From Gammaproteobacteria bacterium (GTDB taxonomy: Bacteria; Pseudomonadota; Gammaproteobacteria; Steroidobacterales; Steroidobacteraceae), in the NCBI GenBank assembly GCA_025355645.1, contig JANXZG010000080.1:29283-93282 (forward strand): a stretch of DNA of 64,000 nt, given 5' to 3'. Below, piece after piece: positions 9,506-18,940 of this stretch. The notes beneath the pieces are model-generated. The model had not been told where the DNA came from, made no database searches, and worked only from the letters and a program-made list of their open reading frames with translations. Positions within the stretch are counted from its first letter, which is position 1; every line of letters begins with the position of its first letter. The position numbers were made by a program, and so were the translations under genes.

Positions 9506-10180
9506 ATGGGTATCAAGGATTGGCCGAGCGACGAGCGACCGCGTGAGAAATTGCTCGCGCGCGGCGCGGGCGCCCTTTGCGATGCGGAGCTGCTCGCGAT
9601 CTGGCTGCGATCCGGCAGGCCGGGGCAGTCGGCGGTCGATCTTGCGCGTGAAGTGCTCAGGAATTTCGGGTCGCTGCGAAAGCTGCTCGCGGCCGACCGT
9701 CAGCGATTCTGCACCGCACCCGGCATGGGGCCTGCGCGTTTTGCAGAGCTCCAGGCCGCCATTGAAATCTCGCGCCGGCAACTCGCTGAAACCTTGCGTA
9801 CAGGGCCCTCGCTCGCCAGCCCAAGGGCAACGCGTGAGTATCTGATTTCACGCTTGCGGGACCTCGAGCATGAGGTGTTCTGCTGCCTTTATCTCGATAA
9901 CCGGCACCGGTTGATCGAGTTCGAGCAACTGTTCCGGGGCACCATCGACGGGGCCAGTGTCTATCCGCGCGAGGTCGTCAAGCAGGCGCTGCAATGGAAC
10001 TGCGCCGCCGTCATCATTGCGCACAACCATCCATCCGGTATCGCCGAGCCGAGTCTTGCCGACGAGCGCATCACGCTGCGCGTGAAGGATGCGCTTGCGC
10101 TGGTCGATATCCGCCTGCTTGATCACATCATCGTCGGCGACGGGGCGAGCGTCTCACTGGCGGAACGCGGGGTGATCTAG
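9506..10180 (+). CDS. radC: RadC-family JAB-domain protein
   Basis: 224 residues. The start at 9506 is chosen because [17 protein letters not shown] is the standard N-terminus of the family; an ATG 12 bases earlier is possible. A helix-hairpin-helix-like region is followed by the MPN/JAB metal-binding domain with HNHPSG at about residues 175-180 and a downstream Asp in VDIRLLDHI. Historically called a DNA-repair protein; the biochemical function remains unsettled. It follows dut at 88 bases on the same strand. Confidence 0.93.
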   Translation: MGIKDWPSDERPREKLLARGAGALCDAELLAIWLRSGRPGQSAVDLAREVLRNFGSLRKLLAADRQRFCTAPGMGPARFAELQAAIEISRRQLAETLRTGPSLASPRATREYLISRLRDLEHEVFCCLYLDNRHRLIEFEQLFRGTIDGASVYPREVVKQALQWNCAAVIIAHNHPSGIAEPSLADERITLRVKDALALVDIRLLDHIIVGDGASVSLAERGVI

Positions 10181-10364
10181 TGGGACCCTCAGGGTCTCCA
10201 GTCGATCGGAGCGCGTCGCGCTGGGCGTTTGCTGGTCCGATCGGGTCGCTCGCAGAACCGGGCCTGCAAAATTGGGACGGCGGATATATCATAACTCATT
10301 GTTTTAAGACGAATTATAATGACCATGGAGAACATGCGCGAACGCCGCTGCGTCCCGTGGCTGG

Positions 10365-10393
10365 TTGCCCGTGCGCACCGATGCTGGTATAAA
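10365..10393 (+). promoter_or_regulatory. rpmB-rpmG promoter
   Basis: TTGCCC (-35, 10365-10370) and TATAAA (-10, 10388-10393) are separated by 17 bases, and TGG before the -10 makes it an extended -10. The expected transcript starts about 35 bases before the rpmB ATG. A second TATAAT at 10315-10320 has no well-placed -35. Confidence 0.65.
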
Positions 10394-10434
10394 GCGCGGC
10401 CCCGCATTTCAATTATCGATCAAGGGTTAACGTC

Positions 10435-10671
10435 ATGTCGCGAGTCTGCCAGGTCACGGGTAAACGCCCGAAAACCGGAAACACGGTTTCCCATGCGAAC
10501 AATCGCAAGCGCCGTCGTTTTCTGCCTAACCTGCATTCGCACCGGTTCTGGCTGGAAGGCGAAAAGCGCTGGGTCAGCCTGCGCGTGTCGACTCGCGGAC
10601 TTCGCACCATCGAGAAGCGCGGCGTCGACGTGGTGGTTGCGGACCTGCGCAGCCAGGGCGTGAAGGTCTGA
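10435..10671 (+). CDS. rpmB: 50S ribosomal protein L28
   Basis: 78 residues, highly basic, with the L28 N-terminus [12 protein letters not shown] and the [13 protein letters not shown] core. It is a structural component of the large ribosomal subunit. It lacks the zinc-binding cysteine pairs, so it is the zinc-independent form. It is followed 4 bases later by rpmG, the usual ribosomal pair in Proteobacteria. Confidence 0.98.
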   Translation: MSRVCQVTGKRPKTGNTVSHANNRKRRRFLPNLHSHRFWLEGEKRWVSLRVSTRGLRTIEKRGVDVVVADLRSQGVKV

Positions 10672-10675
10672 TCCC

Positions 10676-10831
10676 ATGCGTGACAAGATCAAACTCGTCT
10701 CCTCGGCTGGCACCGGCCACTACTACACGACTACCAAGAACAAGCGTCTGCATCCGGACAAGATGGAGATGAGTAAATTCGATCCGGTCGCGCGCAAGCA
10801 CGTCCCCTATAAAGAATCGAAGATCAAGTAG
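10676..10831 (+). CDS. rpmG: 50S ribosomal protein L33
   Basis: 51 residues starting [19 protein letters not shown] and ending [11 protein letters not shown], the complete L33 sequence pattern. There are no cysteines, so this is the zinc-independent variant. It is a large-subunit ribosomal protein near the E site, co-transcribed with rpmB, and mutM follows after 27 bases. Confidence 0.97.
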   Translation: MRDKIKLVSSAGTGHYYTTTKNKRLHPDKMEMSKFDPVARKHVPYKESKIK

Positions 10832-10858
10832 TCGGCAGGCCCGCTCGCCGGCGGGTAG

Positions 10859-11674
10859 ATGCCCGAACTCCCCGAAGTAGAAACTACGCGTCGCGGCATT
10901 TCGCCCGCGCTGCTCGGGCAGCGTGTGCTCGAGCTCGTCGTGCGCGATCGGCGCCTGCGCTGGCCGATCGCGTCGAGCCTTGCGAGCCGTGTTCGTGGCG
11001 CAGTCGTACGGCGCATCGAGCGGCGCGCCAAATACATATTGCTGCATTTTGACCGCGGGACGGCGATCCTGCACCTCGGCATGTCAGGAAGCCTGCGGGT
11101 TTTGAAGCTGGGAACTGCGGCGCTCGCGCACGATCACTGGGACCTCGTGATCGACAATGGGTTGTTGCTCCGTTTTCACGATCCACGGCGCTTCGGCTGC
11201 CTGCTGTGGACGGCGGCGGACCCGGAACGCCATCCATTACTGAAAAACCTCGCCCCGGAGCCACTGGGCAATGCCTTTGACGCGGATTACCTGTTCCGCG
11301 TCACCCGCAAGCGCCAGGTCGCGATCAAGAATCTGATCATGAACTCCCAGCTGGTCGTCGGCGTTGGCAATATTTACGCGAGTGAGGCGCTGTTCCGGGC
11401 GCGCATTCGCCCCACGCGCGCGGCAGGGCGCCTGAGCCGTGCGCAGGCGGCAGCTCTCGCCCAAGCCATCAAGGAGGTGCTCGCCGAAGCCATCGCAATC
11501 GGCGGCACGACCTTGCGCGACTATGTCAACGCCGACGGCATCCCGGGATATTTCAAGCAGCAATTGTTCGTGTATGAGCGCAGCGGTGAACCGTGCCGCA
11601 TCTGCAAGACTACGATCCGGCAGATCGTACAAGGCCAGCGCTCGACCTATTACTGTGCCGGCTGCCAGCCTTGA
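10859..11674 (+). CDS. mutM: Formamidopyrimidine-DNA glycosylase
   Basis: 271 residues. It removes 8-oxoguanine and formamidopyrimidines and nicks the abasic site. The mature N-terminus PELPEVETTRRG provides the catalytic Pro and Glu. The lysine in HLGMSGSL and the helix-two-turn-helix region (GVGNIYASEALF) are present. The C-terminal zinc finger has two Cys pairs, in CRICKT and YYCAGCQP. Ends 2 bases before the convergent gmhB stop. Confidence 0.97.
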   Translation: MPELPEVETTRRGISPALLGQRVLELVVRDRRLRWPIASSLASRVRGAVVRRIERRAKYILLHFDRGTAILHLGMSGSLRVLKLGTAALAHDHWDLVIDNGLLLRFHDPRRFGCLLWTAADPERHPLLKNLAPEPLGNAFDADYLFRVTRKRQVAIKNLIMNSQLVVGVGNIYASEALFRARIRPTRAAGRLSRAQAAALAQAIKEVLAEAIAIGGTTLRDYVNADGIPGYFKQQLFVYERSGEPCRICKTTIRQIVQGQRSTYYCAGCQP

Positions 11675-11676
11675 GG

Positions 11677-12246
11677 TCAGGTGGAGGGGTTTTCTCGCGC
11701 CGCGTGTAACGCAAAGACTGCGCAGGCCGCGCCGATCAGGTCCGCGGCGACGGCATCGGCCTTGATGCGCGTGCGGCCCGTTGACCTTGCGGCCGCGATC
11801 AGCACCGTCGTGGCACCTGCGCGCAGGCCGCATTCAATATCGCTGTTCTTGTCGCCGATCACGACTGCGCTGCTGGGATCAAAGTTGAGCTCGGCCGCGG
11901 CCTGCGTAATAAGTCCTGTCGCGGGCTTGCGGCAATCGCACTTATCCTGCGGCGTGTGCGGGCAAAAGTAGATTCCGTCCAGTCGCGCGCCCGCCTCGCT
12001 CACCATCGCCGCCAGGCGCGCATTCATTTCGTTCAGCCTTGCGAGCGGAAACTTTCCGCGGCCGATGCCGGACTGGTTCGTGATGACCGCCAGGCGATAG
12101 CCCTGCGTATACAGCAGGCGCAGACCTTCGGCGGCCCCCGGCAGGAATTCAAGGCCAGCGGCGTTGTCGAGGTAGCCGCGGTCCACGACCATCGTGCCGT
12201 CGCGATCCAGCAGGACCACTCGACCGTGCCGAGGCGCAGTGTTCAC
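11677..12246 (-). CDS. gmhB: D-glycero-beta-D-manno-heptose-1,7-bisphosphate 7-phosphatase
   Basis: 189 residues of the HAD superfamily. It dephosphorylates heptose bisphosphate in ADP-heptose synthesis for the LPS inner core. Motif I is LLDRDGTM, motif II is VITNQSG, and a zinc-binding region CPHTPQDKCDCRKP is present, as is typical of GmhB. The ATG overlaps the hldE stop by 4 bases, so the kinase/adenylyltransferase and this phosphatase are translated together. Confidence 0.95.
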   Translation of the reverse strand: MNTAPRHGRVVLLDRDGTMVVDRGYLDNAAGLEFLPGAAEGLRLLYTQGYRLAVITNQSGIGRGKFPLARLNEMNARLAAMVSEAGARLDGIYFCPHTPQDKCDCRKPATGLITQAAAELNFDPSSAVVIGDKNSDIECGLRAGATTVLIAAARSTGRTRIKADAVAADLIGAACAVFALHAARENPST

Positions 12247-13712
12247 GAGCCCGAGGATGCCGCGCGCTGCACGGTGCTTGCCGTGCTGTGTCCGGGCACC
12301 AGGGGCGCTAGCAGCACCCGGCCGCCGCGCGCGGTGACCAAGTCTGCGCCGATCACTTGGTCGGGCCGGTAATCAGCGCCCTTGACGAGCACATCGGGCG
12401 AGATCTTGTCGATCAGCTCCAGAGGCTCATCTTCGGCGAATATCACCACCGCATCGACCGAGGCCATCGCGGCGAGCACCGTAGCGCGCGCCACTTCACT
12501 CTGCACTGGCCGGTTGGGTCCTTTCAGGCGCCGCACCGAGGAGTCGGCATTCAGGCCAACGACCAGGCGGTCGGCCGCGCGGCGTGCATGCTCGAGCAAG
12601 GCGATATGCCCGGGATGCAGCAGGTCAAAGCAACCATTCGTGAAGGCGATTTTCTGGTTCTGGTCGCGCCAGCGGCTGACCAGGTGCAGCACTGAGTCGA
12701 GTGAAAATACTTTCTGCGCGTTCTGGCCGGGATCGGCCGGATGCAGTTCGGCGATCATCTCGCCCGTGCTCACGGTTGCCGTGCCCCGCTTGCCGACCGC
12801 AATGCCCGCGGCGATATTCGCAAGCGCGGCGGCGTCGACAATCCGGCCTCCGGCCGCGAGCCCCAAAGCCAGCGCCGCCATGGCCGTATCGCCGGCGCCG
12901 GAGACATCGAAGACCTGTTGCGCGGCGGTCGGCAAATGCACCGCCGTCTCAGCCGCGTCGATCACGGACATGCCATCCTTGCCGCGCGTGACGACCAGGG
13001 TGCCGCAAATGCCCTGCGCTAGCACGTGGCGCGCCCCGGCGATGACCTGTTCCTGCGTCAAGCAGGGCTCCCCAGAGGCGACCTGCAGCTCCGCCCGGTT
13101 GGGCTTGATCACGGTCGCGCCGCGATATTTCATGAAATCCCGGGTCTTCGGATCGACAATGACAATTTTCCCTTCCTTGAGCGACCGGTCGATCACGGCG
13201 CGGGTTACCGCATCGCTGAGCACACCCTTGGCGTAATCCGACAGCAGGACGACGCTGACGCCATCGAGCGCGCGGGCAAAACTGGCGAGCAGGCGCCCCT
13301 GCACCTCCGTACCAAGCGGCGCGCGGCTTTCGCGATCGGCCCGCATGACTTGCTGCCCCTCGGCGACATAGCGCGTCTTGACGGTGGTCGGGCGCGATGC
13401 ATCCACCAGTAGTTCGGCGCTGATCTCAGGCGAGGCGGCGATCTGCGTACGCAGGTCGGCCGCGTGCGCATCGTCACCCACGACGCCGAGCAGAATTGCA
13501 CGGGCCCCCATGGCAGCGACGTTGCGCGCAACGTTCGCGGCTCCCCCGGGCATGTCCGATTGCCGCTCGACATGGACAACCGGGATCGGCGCCTCCGGGG
13601 AAATGCGCTCGACCGAACCGTAGACAAACCGGTCCAGCATCACATCGCCGATGACCAATACGCGGGCCGAGTGAAATCCGTCCAGCAGCCGAAAATAGGT
13701 GTCGTGGTTCAT
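12243..13712 (-). CDS. hldE: Bifunctional heptose-7-phosphate kinase / heptose-1-phosphate adenylyltransferase
   Basis: 489 residues. The N-terminal PfkB sugar kinase domain (LVIGDVMLDRF, MPGGAANVARN, the DVSGAGDTAMA anion hole) makes heptose 1,7-bisphosphate. The C-terminal cytidylyltransferase-fold domain (FTNGCFDLLHPGHI) makes ADP-heptose. These steps flank GmhB, encoded next. The ATG at 13712 avoids overlap with ggt and matches the family N-terminus; a longer frame would run into the ggt coding end. Confidence 0.95.
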   Translation of the reverse strand: MNHDTYFRLLDGFHSARVLVIGDVMLDRFVYGSVERISPEAPIPVVHVERQSDMPGGAANVARNVAAMGARAILLGVVGDDAHAADLRTQIAASPEISAELLVDASRPTTVKTRYVAEGQQVMRADRESRAPLGTEVQGRLLASFARALDGVSVVLLSDYAKGVLSDAVTRAVIDRSLKEGKIVIVDPKTRDFMKYRGATVIKPNRAELQVASGEPCLTQEQVIAGARHVLAQGICGTLVVTRGKDGMSVIDAAETAVHLPTAAQQVFDVSGAGDTAMAALALGLAAGGRIVDAAALANIAAGIAVGKRGTATVSTGEMIAELHPADPGQNAQKVFSLDSVLHLVSRWRDQNQKIAFTNGCFDLLHPGHIALLEHARRAADRLVVGLNADSSVRRLKGPNRPVQSEVARATVLAAMASVDAVVIFAEDEPLELIDKISPDVLVKGADYRPDQVIGADLVTARGGRVLLAPLVPGHSTASTVQRAASSGS

Positions 13713-13728
13713 GTGCTGCAGCCGGATT

Positions 13729-15495
13729 TCAGTAAACCAGTCCCTCGCCCGCGCCGCGCGGATCTGAGGCAGCTTCAACGCGCCCGCTCGCGAAATCCCA
13801 GGTGATCACCTGCATGTTGCCCCACTGCCGGGAAGACTCGCGCAGCTGGTGCCCCTCGCCCTCCAGCGTCCGGATTTCATCGGCGCTCAGCGCACCTTTC
13901 TCATAATCCACCTCATCCGGCAGATACTGATGGTGGTAGCGCGGATAACGGACAATGTCCGCCGCGCTCATACCATCGAGATAATTCAGCGTGCCGAGCA
14001 GCACCATGTTGATGATGTAGCTGCCGCCCGGCGTGCCGACGATCATCACTCCGTGGGGCGTCTCGACGAAGGTCGGCGTCATGCTGGAGAGACTGCGCTT
14101 GTTTGGCGCGATCGCATTGGCGGTCCCGCCCACGAGGCCGAAGGCATTTTGGGTTGCCTGCTTGATCGAGAAATCATCCATGGTGTTGTTCAGCATCACA
14201 CCGGTCTTCGGCACCATGAACCCCGAGCCCAGGTACAGGTTCAGGGAAATCGTGGCTGCGACTCGATTGCCGGCGGCATCCAGTATCGAGAAATGCGTCG
14301 TATGCGGCCCGGAGGATGGCTCCTCGACTCCCGGCAGCATCTCACTCGGCATCGCCTTGTCGGGACGGATGCTGCCTCGCTGCCCGGCCGCGTAATCAGC
14401 GCTGGTCAGCATCGCGACCGGAATCTGCACAAAGTCCGGATCGCCCAAGTAAATGGCCCGGTCACGATAGGCGCGGCGCATCGCCTCGATCACCAGGTGC
14501 TTGCGCAACGCCGGGTTCGCTTTCTGCAGGTCAAATCCGGACAGGATGTTCAGCTCGTCCATCAGCACCACGCCGCCCGATGCTGGCGGCGAGGCCGATA
14601 CGATACGGGCGCCCCGATAGCTGCCGATGATGGGCTTGCGCTCGACCACCTTATAGGCCGCGAGGTCGGCAAGCGTCCAAATGCCGCCACCGGCGCGTAC
14701 GCCGGCGACGAGATCCTGAGCGACATGCCCCGTATAAAACCCGCGCGCCCCGTCATTCGCGAGCGCCTCAAGCGTTGCCGCCAGTTGCTGCTGCTTGATG
14801 ATCGTGCCGGCATCCGGAACAGCGCCGCTCGGCGTCAGCCATACGTGCGCGGCATCGGGCGAGCGTAGCAACACGTCGCGCTTGAAGCCGATGACGCCAT
14901 GTATGCGCTCATCCAGCGGGAAGCCGTCGCGCGCGAGACGGATTGCCGGTTGCAAGCTCTGCTTCAGCGACAGCTTGCCGAATTTTCGCGCCAGGTACTC
15001 GAATGCGGCGGGCTCGCCGGGAATGCCCGCAGCCAGCGGCCCGCCAGTCGAGGCATGCGGTATTGGCTTACCGGCCGAGTCCAGGTACATGTCACGGGTG
15101 GCGCCCCCTGGGGCTTTTTCGCGCGCATCAATCACGGTGTCGAGGTGGTCCGCGTCCCGGTGCAACAGGTAAAAGCCGCCGCCGCTCAGGCCCGAACAGC
15201 AGGGCTCGACGACGGCAAGCGCCGCCGACACCGCAACGGCCGCATCGAAGGCGTTGCCGCCCGCGGCAAGAATCTCCTGCCCCGCGCGGGTCGCGAGCGG
15301 ATGGCCGCTCGCAATCGCGGCCGGGTGGGCGATGATGCCCGTGGGCGCGCCCGCGGCCGGGGTCGCAAGCGCAACCGGATGCTGGACGGACGCCGGGAGC
15401 GCCGCATAACTAAGCGCGAGGCCCACGCCGGCCAGCAGCGCGCTGGCAAAAAGGCGCGACAGGCGCACTGCGGAACCGCGATCTTTTTTAGGCAT
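13729..15495 (-). CDS. ggt: Gamma-glutamyltransferase (glutathione hydrolase)
   Basis: 588 residues, an N-terminal-nucleophile hydrolase exported to the periplasm (hydrophobic segment at about residues 14-35). It cleaves gamma-glutamyl bonds such as in glutathione. The self-processing site is the threonine in [10 protein letters not shown], at the start of the small subunit. The oxyanion GSPGGS-type motif appears as [10 protein letters not shown]. It overlaps the coaD stop by 8 bases in a long operon with heptose genes; no functional link to those is evident. Confidence 0.94.
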   Translation of the reverse strand: MPKKDRGSAVRLSRLFASALLAGVGLALSYAALPASVQHPVALATPAAGAPTGIIAHPAAIASGHPLATRAGQEILAAGGNAFDAAVAVSAALAVVEPCCSGLSGGGFYLLHRDADHLDTVIDAREKAPGGATRDMYLDSAGKPIPHASTGGPLAAGIPGEPAAFEYLARKFGKLSLKQSLQPAIRLARDGFPLDERIHGVIGFKRDVLLRSPDAAHVWLTPSGAVPDAGTIIKQQQLAATLEALANDGARGFYTGHVAQDLVAGVRAGGGIWTLADLAAYKVVERKPIIGSYRGARIVSASPPASGGVVLMDELNILSGFDLQKANPALRKHLVIEAMRRAYRDRAIYLGDPDFVQIPVAMLTSADYAAGQRGSIRPDKAMPSEMLPGVEEPSSGPHTTHFSILDAAGNRVAATISLNLYLGSGFMVPKTGVMLNNTMDDFSIKQATQNAFGLVGGTANAIAPNKRSLSSMTPTFVETPHGVMIVGTPGGSYIINMVLLGTLNYLDGMSAADIVRYPRYHHQYLPDEVDYEKGALSADEIRTLEGEGHQLRESSRQWGNMQVITWDFASGRVEAASDPRGAGEGLVY

Positions 15496-15997
15496 GTTTG
15501 ACCGGGCTCTGGATGATGCGATGTTTTTTTAATTCCGCCTCGACCAGCGGATGCACGAATTCGGAGACATTCCCGCCCATCACCGCAATTTCGCGCACCA
15601 GCGTCGAGGAGATGAACGTGTATTGTTCCTGCGGAGTCATGAACACAGACTCAATCTCGGGCGACAGATGCCGGCTCATGTTGGCAAGCTGGAACTCAAA
15701 CTCAAAATCCGAGATCGCGCGCAGGCCCCGCACGATGACAGACAGTCCGTTCTGCCGCGCAAAATCGACGGTCAGGCCGTTATAGCCCATGACCTCGACG
15801 CGCGGGACCTCGATGAGCACTCGGCGCGCCATGTCAACGCGCTGGTCCAGCGAGAACATCGGCGCCTTGTTGGGATTCGCCGCGATCGCCACCACCACGC
15901 GCTCAAAGATGCTGGCGGCTCGGCGCACAAGATCATGATGCCCGTTCGTGATCGGGTCGAAAGTGCCGGGATAAATCGCGGTTCTCTTGCTGTTCAT
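15488..15997 (-). CDS. coaD: Pantetheine-phosphate adenylyltransferase
   Basis: 169 residues. It forms dephospho-CoA from 4'-phosphopantetheine and ATP. The nucleotidyltransferase motif [12 protein letters not shown] is at residues 9-20, and the [13 protein letters not shown] and FISSTLVRE motifs follow. Its ATG overlaps the stop of the nucleotidyltransferase gene by 4 bases. Together with coaBC elsewhere in the window, much of the late CoA pathway is encoded here. Confidence 0.97.
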   Translation of the reverse strand: MNSKRTAIYPGTFDPITNGHHDLVRRAASIFERVVVAIAANPNKAPMFSLDQRVDMARRVLIEVPRVEVMGYNGLTVDFARQNGLSVIVRGLRAISDFEFEFQLANMSRHLSPEIESVFMTPQEQYTFISSTLVREIAVMGGNVSEFVHPLVEAELKKHRIIQSPVKHA

Positions 15998-16548
15998 GTT
16001 AACAATGCTTCCAGCGTTAGGGCCGTGTGGCGTCCGAATCGCAGTGCCAAGCCACGCAGCAATTCTAGATTAAGCGATTGCGGATTGGCGGAAATTGCCG
16101 AGCGCGCGTCGCCGAGATCCTGCGGCCCGCCGGCGAAGACCTTCATGGCAATGAAGTCCTCCCGTCCAACGACTTGCAAGCTCTCGCCCGAAAACCGCAC
16201 CATCGAGGCGCGTCCAAACAAACCGGGGTCCGCCCCGCGCAGTGCCATCACGAGATCGACCCGATTCCCGAAAGAATCGTTGACAGCCAGCAAGGCGCCC
16301 ACCGGATCATCGATACCTCCGATGCGCAGCTGTGCCTTTAGGCCCAGTGTCTCAAGCTCGCTGCGCAGACTCTGCGCCTCTGAAATGGGAATCGCCACGA
16401 TCGCGTCGGCGTCCATGCTTGCGCGGACGGCACCGTGCACCGCGGCGGCCAGGGCGCCGATGACCGCATATCGAACCTGCCGGGCAGCGAGTGTGTCGGC
16501 AACGTCCAGCATCAGCAGCACCGATTGGCCAGCCTCACTGGCTCGCAT
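15994..16548 (-). CDS. Minimal nucleotidyltransferase-like protein (DUF6036-like)
   Basis: 184 residues. The N-terminal part matches the substrate-binding core of small nucleotidyltransferases: [13 protein letters not shown] followed by a strand with DADAIV (the metal-binding DxD), as in AbiEii/DUF6036-type proteins. The start at 16548 is chosen because it follows the small upstream gene with a 14-base overlap. Substrate is unknown. Relatives of this fold occur both in toxin-antitoxin systems and as stable chromosomal proteins; nothing here proves a toxin. Confidence 0.6.
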   Translation of the reverse strand: MRASEAGQSVLLMLDVADTLAARQVRYAVIGALAAAVHGAVRASMDADAIVAIPISEAQSLRSELETLGLKAQLRIGGIDDPVGALLAVNDSFGNRVDLVMALRGADPGLFGRASMVRFSGESLQVVGREDFIAMKVFAGGPQDLGDARSAISANPQSLNLELLRGLALRFGRHTALTLEALLT

Positions 16549-16717
16549 TGGACTTAACCGGCGAGACCCGGGGAGTGGCGGCCGCGCGTCCGGCCAGAAA
16601 CAGCTGAGTGACGAGCCGGCTATGGTGCATGAATGCAACCAGCCGTTGCTCTGGCGTCAATTGTTGTTCCTGCTGCAGTCGTTCCTGTCGCGCCTGTTCG
16701 GCGAGCCGCGAGTTCAT
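16535..16717 (-). CDS. Small conserved-looking partner of the nucleotidyltransferase
   Basis: 60 residues, helical and Gln/Arg-rich at the start, with a central segment (LTPEQRLVAFMHHSRLV) resembling helical accessory proteins that precede small nucleotidyltransferases. Its ATG overlaps the rsmD stop by 4 bases and its end overlaps the nucleotidyltransferase start by 14 bases. This tight tiling is the main reason to accept it. Function unknown. Confidence 0.55.
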   Translation of the reverse strand: MNSRLAEQARQERLQQEQQLTPEQRLVAFMHHSRLVTQLFLAGRAAATPRVSPVKSNASQ

Positions 16718-17295
16718 GGGTCTGATAATACTCCCTGGACCAAATGGTATCCGACCTCGCCGGCCGATTTCGATTTCAACACCTGCCAGCCTGCGGGCAG
16801 CGTCGGCAAGCCCGCGGTGCGTTCATTTTCCAGGTACACGAGACCGCCATTTTTCAGCCATTGGGCTGCAGCAAGTTGCTCAAGGCAATCCGGCAGGGCG
16901 TTCTGCCCAAACGGCGGATCAAGAAAGACAATGTCAAAAGGCTCTCCCGGAGTTCGCAGGAAACGCGCCGCGCCCAGGTCATGCACGTGTCCTCGCGACT
17001 CGCCGCCCAGAAGCTTCAGTTGCGCGCGCAGGAAGTGAGTGACCACGGGCGCCGTCTCGACGAACACCACTTCCGCTGCACCGCGCGACAAGGCCTCGAG
17101 CCCCAACGCGCCCGAGCCGGCATAGAGGTCCAGGCAGCGCGCGCTCTGGACCTTGAACTGCAGCCAGTTGAACAAGGTCTCGCGGACCCGGTCGGGGGTC
17201 GGCCTCAGGGATGGCAAATCCGGAAATGCGACGCGCCGGCCGCGCCATGCTCCGCCGACGATGCGAACCGAGTTACGGGAGACAGGGGTAGGCAC
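16714..17295 (-). CDS. rsmD: 16S rRNA (guanine966-N2)-methyltransferase
   Basis: 193 residues of the class I SAM methyltransferase fold. The N-terminus VRIVGGAWRGRRV, the TPDRVRETLFNWL helix, the SAM loop LDLYAGSGALGLEALSRGA and the catalytic FLDPPF motif are all present. It methylates G966 of 16S rRNA during 30S assembly. It is divergent from ftsY, the classic rsmD-ftsY arrangement, and heads the long minus-strand operon. Confidence 0.96.
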   Translation of the reverse strand: MPTPVSRNSVRIVGGAWRGRRVAFPDLPSLRPTPDRVRETLFNWLQFKVQSARCLDLYAGSGALGLEALSRGAAEVVFVETAPVVTHFLRAQLKLLGGESRGHVHDLGAARFLRTPGEPFDIVFLDPPFGQNALPDCLEQLAAAQWLKNGGLVYLENERTAGLPTLPAGWQVLKSKSAGEVGYHLVQGVLSDP

Positions 17296-17327
17296 TTTCG
17301 CATCATACCCGCTAAAGTGTGCGCCCC

Positions 17328-18287
17328 ATGGCGAACGATTCCGAACCCGGCAGCGGCGGCTTTTTCCAGCGCCTGCGCGCCAAGCTACATGCTGGCACTT
17401 CGCGCCTGACGCAGGACCTGAGGCAAATTCTGCCGGGTCGCAGGATCGATGCTGAAATCCTGGAGGAGCTTGAGACGCGATTGATATTGGCCGATGTCGG
17501 GGTCAGCGCGACCGCGCGCATCCTGGAGGATTTGCACCGGAAAGTCGCGCGCAAGGAACTTGGCGATGTAGATGCGCTGTTGAAAGCGCTGCAGGATTCG
17601 CTGGAAGGGATCTTAAAGCCAGTCGAGCAGCCGCTCAGCATCGATCCGTTGATCAGGCCCTACGTGATCCTGGTGATCGGCATCAATGGCGCGGGCAAGA
17701 CTACGACGATCGGGAAGCTCGCACACCGGCTTATGGCCGAGGGGCTGAAGGTCATGCTGGCCTCCGGCGATACCTTTCGTGCGGCGGCACGGGAACAGCT
17801 GCAGACATGGGGCGAGCGCAACGGCGTGACCGTGATCTCGCAACAGCAGGGAGCCGAGCCTGCGGCGGTGATTTTCGACGGACTGCAGGCGGCGCGCGCG
17901 CGCAAGATCGATGTCCTGATCGCGGACACCGCGGGCCGGCTGCATACCCAGGGCCACCTGATGGATGAGCTGAAGAAGGTCAAGCGCGTTCTCGCCAGGC
18001 TTGATCCCACGGCGCCGCATGAGGTGCTGCTGGTGCTCGATGGTACGATCGGGCAGAACGCGATCGCGCAGGCGGATGAATTCAATAAAAATATTGGCGT
18101 CACGGGACTCGCAATTACGAAGCTCGACGGCACAGCCAAGGGCGGTGTCGTCGTGGCAATCGCGGAGAAACTGAAGATCCCGATTCGCTTCATCGGGGTT
18201 GGCGAGCAGATCGAGGACTTTGGCGTGTTCCGGGCCGCCGATTTCGTCGCGGCGCTGCTTCGGACCGCAGATACAGGCAACGGATGA
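17328..18287 (+). CDS. ftsY: Signal recognition particle receptor FtsY
   Basis: 319 residues, an SRP GTPase that docks SRP-ribosome complexes to the membrane translocon. The NG domain shows the G1 loop GINGAGKTTTIGKLA, the DTFRAAAREQL segment, DTAGR (G3), TKLDGTAKGG (G4) and GVGEQIEDFGVF. The N-terminal acidic A domain found in E. coli is almost absent, so this is a short form. The ATG at 17328 is preferred over a GTG 9 bases earlier. It overlaps ftsE by 4 bases. Confidence 0.96.
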   Translation: MANDSEPGSGGFFQRLRAKLHAGTSRLTQDLRQILPGRRIDAEILEELETRLILADVGVSATARILEDLHRKVARKELGDVDALLKALQDSLEGILKPVEQPLSIDPLIRPYVILVIGINGAGKTTTIGKLAHRLMAEGLKVMLASGDTFRAAAREQLQTWGERNGVTVISQQQGAEPAAVIFDGLQAARARKIDVLIADTAGRLHTQGHLMDELKKVKRVLARLDPTAPHEVLLVLDGTIGQNAIAQADEFNKNIGVTGLAITKLDGTAKGGVVVAIAEKLKIPIRFIGVGEQIEDFGVFRAADFVAALLRTADTGNG

Positions 18288-18940
18288 TCCGCTTCGACCA
18301 GGTCACCAAACGCTATTCCACAGGGCGCGAAGCGCTATCCGCGGTTTCCTTCGCGGTGGAACGCGGCGAGATGGTATTCCTGACGGGTCATTCCGGCGCG
18401 GGCAAAAGCAGCATCCTGAAGCTGATCGCCCTGCTCGAGCGTCCCACCCGCGGCCAGGTACACGTGGACGGCAGGGACACCAATGCCGTCAAGGGTCGCG
18501 GCATTGCGCGGTTCCGCAGGGACATAGGCGTGGTGTTCCAGGATCACAAGCTGCTGCACGACCGGCCCGTTGCCGATAACGTCGCGCTGCCGCTGATCAT
18601 CGCGGGCGTCGCGCGCAGGGAAATCGACAAGCGAGTGCGCGCCGCGCTGGACCAGGTCGGATTGCTTGGAAAGGAGCTGAGCCGCCCGCTCGAATTGTCG
18701 AGCGGCGAGCAGCAGCGGGTGGGCATTGCCCGCGCCGTGATCGCAAAACCGCCGTTGCTGATTGCCGATGAGCCGACCGGCAACCTCGATCCTGCGCTCG
18801 CGCTTGAGGTCATGCAGTTGTTCAAGCGCTTCAACGACGTGGGCGTGACGGTTGTCGTCGCGACGCACGATGTCCACTTGATCGACGTGGTGGGCGCACG
18901 GCGCATTACCCTGGACGACGGGCGAGTCACGTCCCAATGA
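18284..18940 (+). CDS. ftsE: Cell-division ABC transporter ATP-binding protein FtsE
   Basis: 218 residues. Walker A is TGHSGAGKSSILK, the Q-loop is VFQDHKLL, the signature is ELSSGEQQRVGIARA and Walker B is LLIADEPTGNLDP. With FtsX it forms the FtsEX complex that activates peptidoglycan hydrolases at the division septum. It overlaps ftsY and ftsX by 4 bases each. Confidence 0.96.
   Translation: MIRFDQVTKRYSTGREALSAVSFAVERGEMVFLTGHSGAGKSSILKLIALLERPTRGQVHVDGRDTNAVKGRGIARFRRDIGVVFQDHKLLHDRPVADNVALPLIIAGVARREIDKRVRAALDQVGLLGKELSRPLELSSGEQQRVGIARAVIAKPPLLIADEPTGNLDPALALEVMQLFKRFNDVGVTVVVATHDVHLIDVVGARRITLDDGRVTSQ

Noticed and set aside
10203..10243. Inverted repeat CGATCGGA ... TCCGATCG
   Set aside because: The 25-base loop and lack of a T-run make it neither a terminator nor a typical operator; likely chance in this GC-rich leader.
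13849..14868. 339-codon open frame on the plus strand
   Set aside because: Antisense to ggt, with an Arg/His-rich shadow composition.
15551..17038. 495-codon open frame on the plus strand
   Set aside because: It lies opposite coaD, the nucleotidyltransferase gene and rsmD, all with clear motifs; its peptide is Arg/Ser/Pro-rich, typical of antisense frames in GC-rich DNA.
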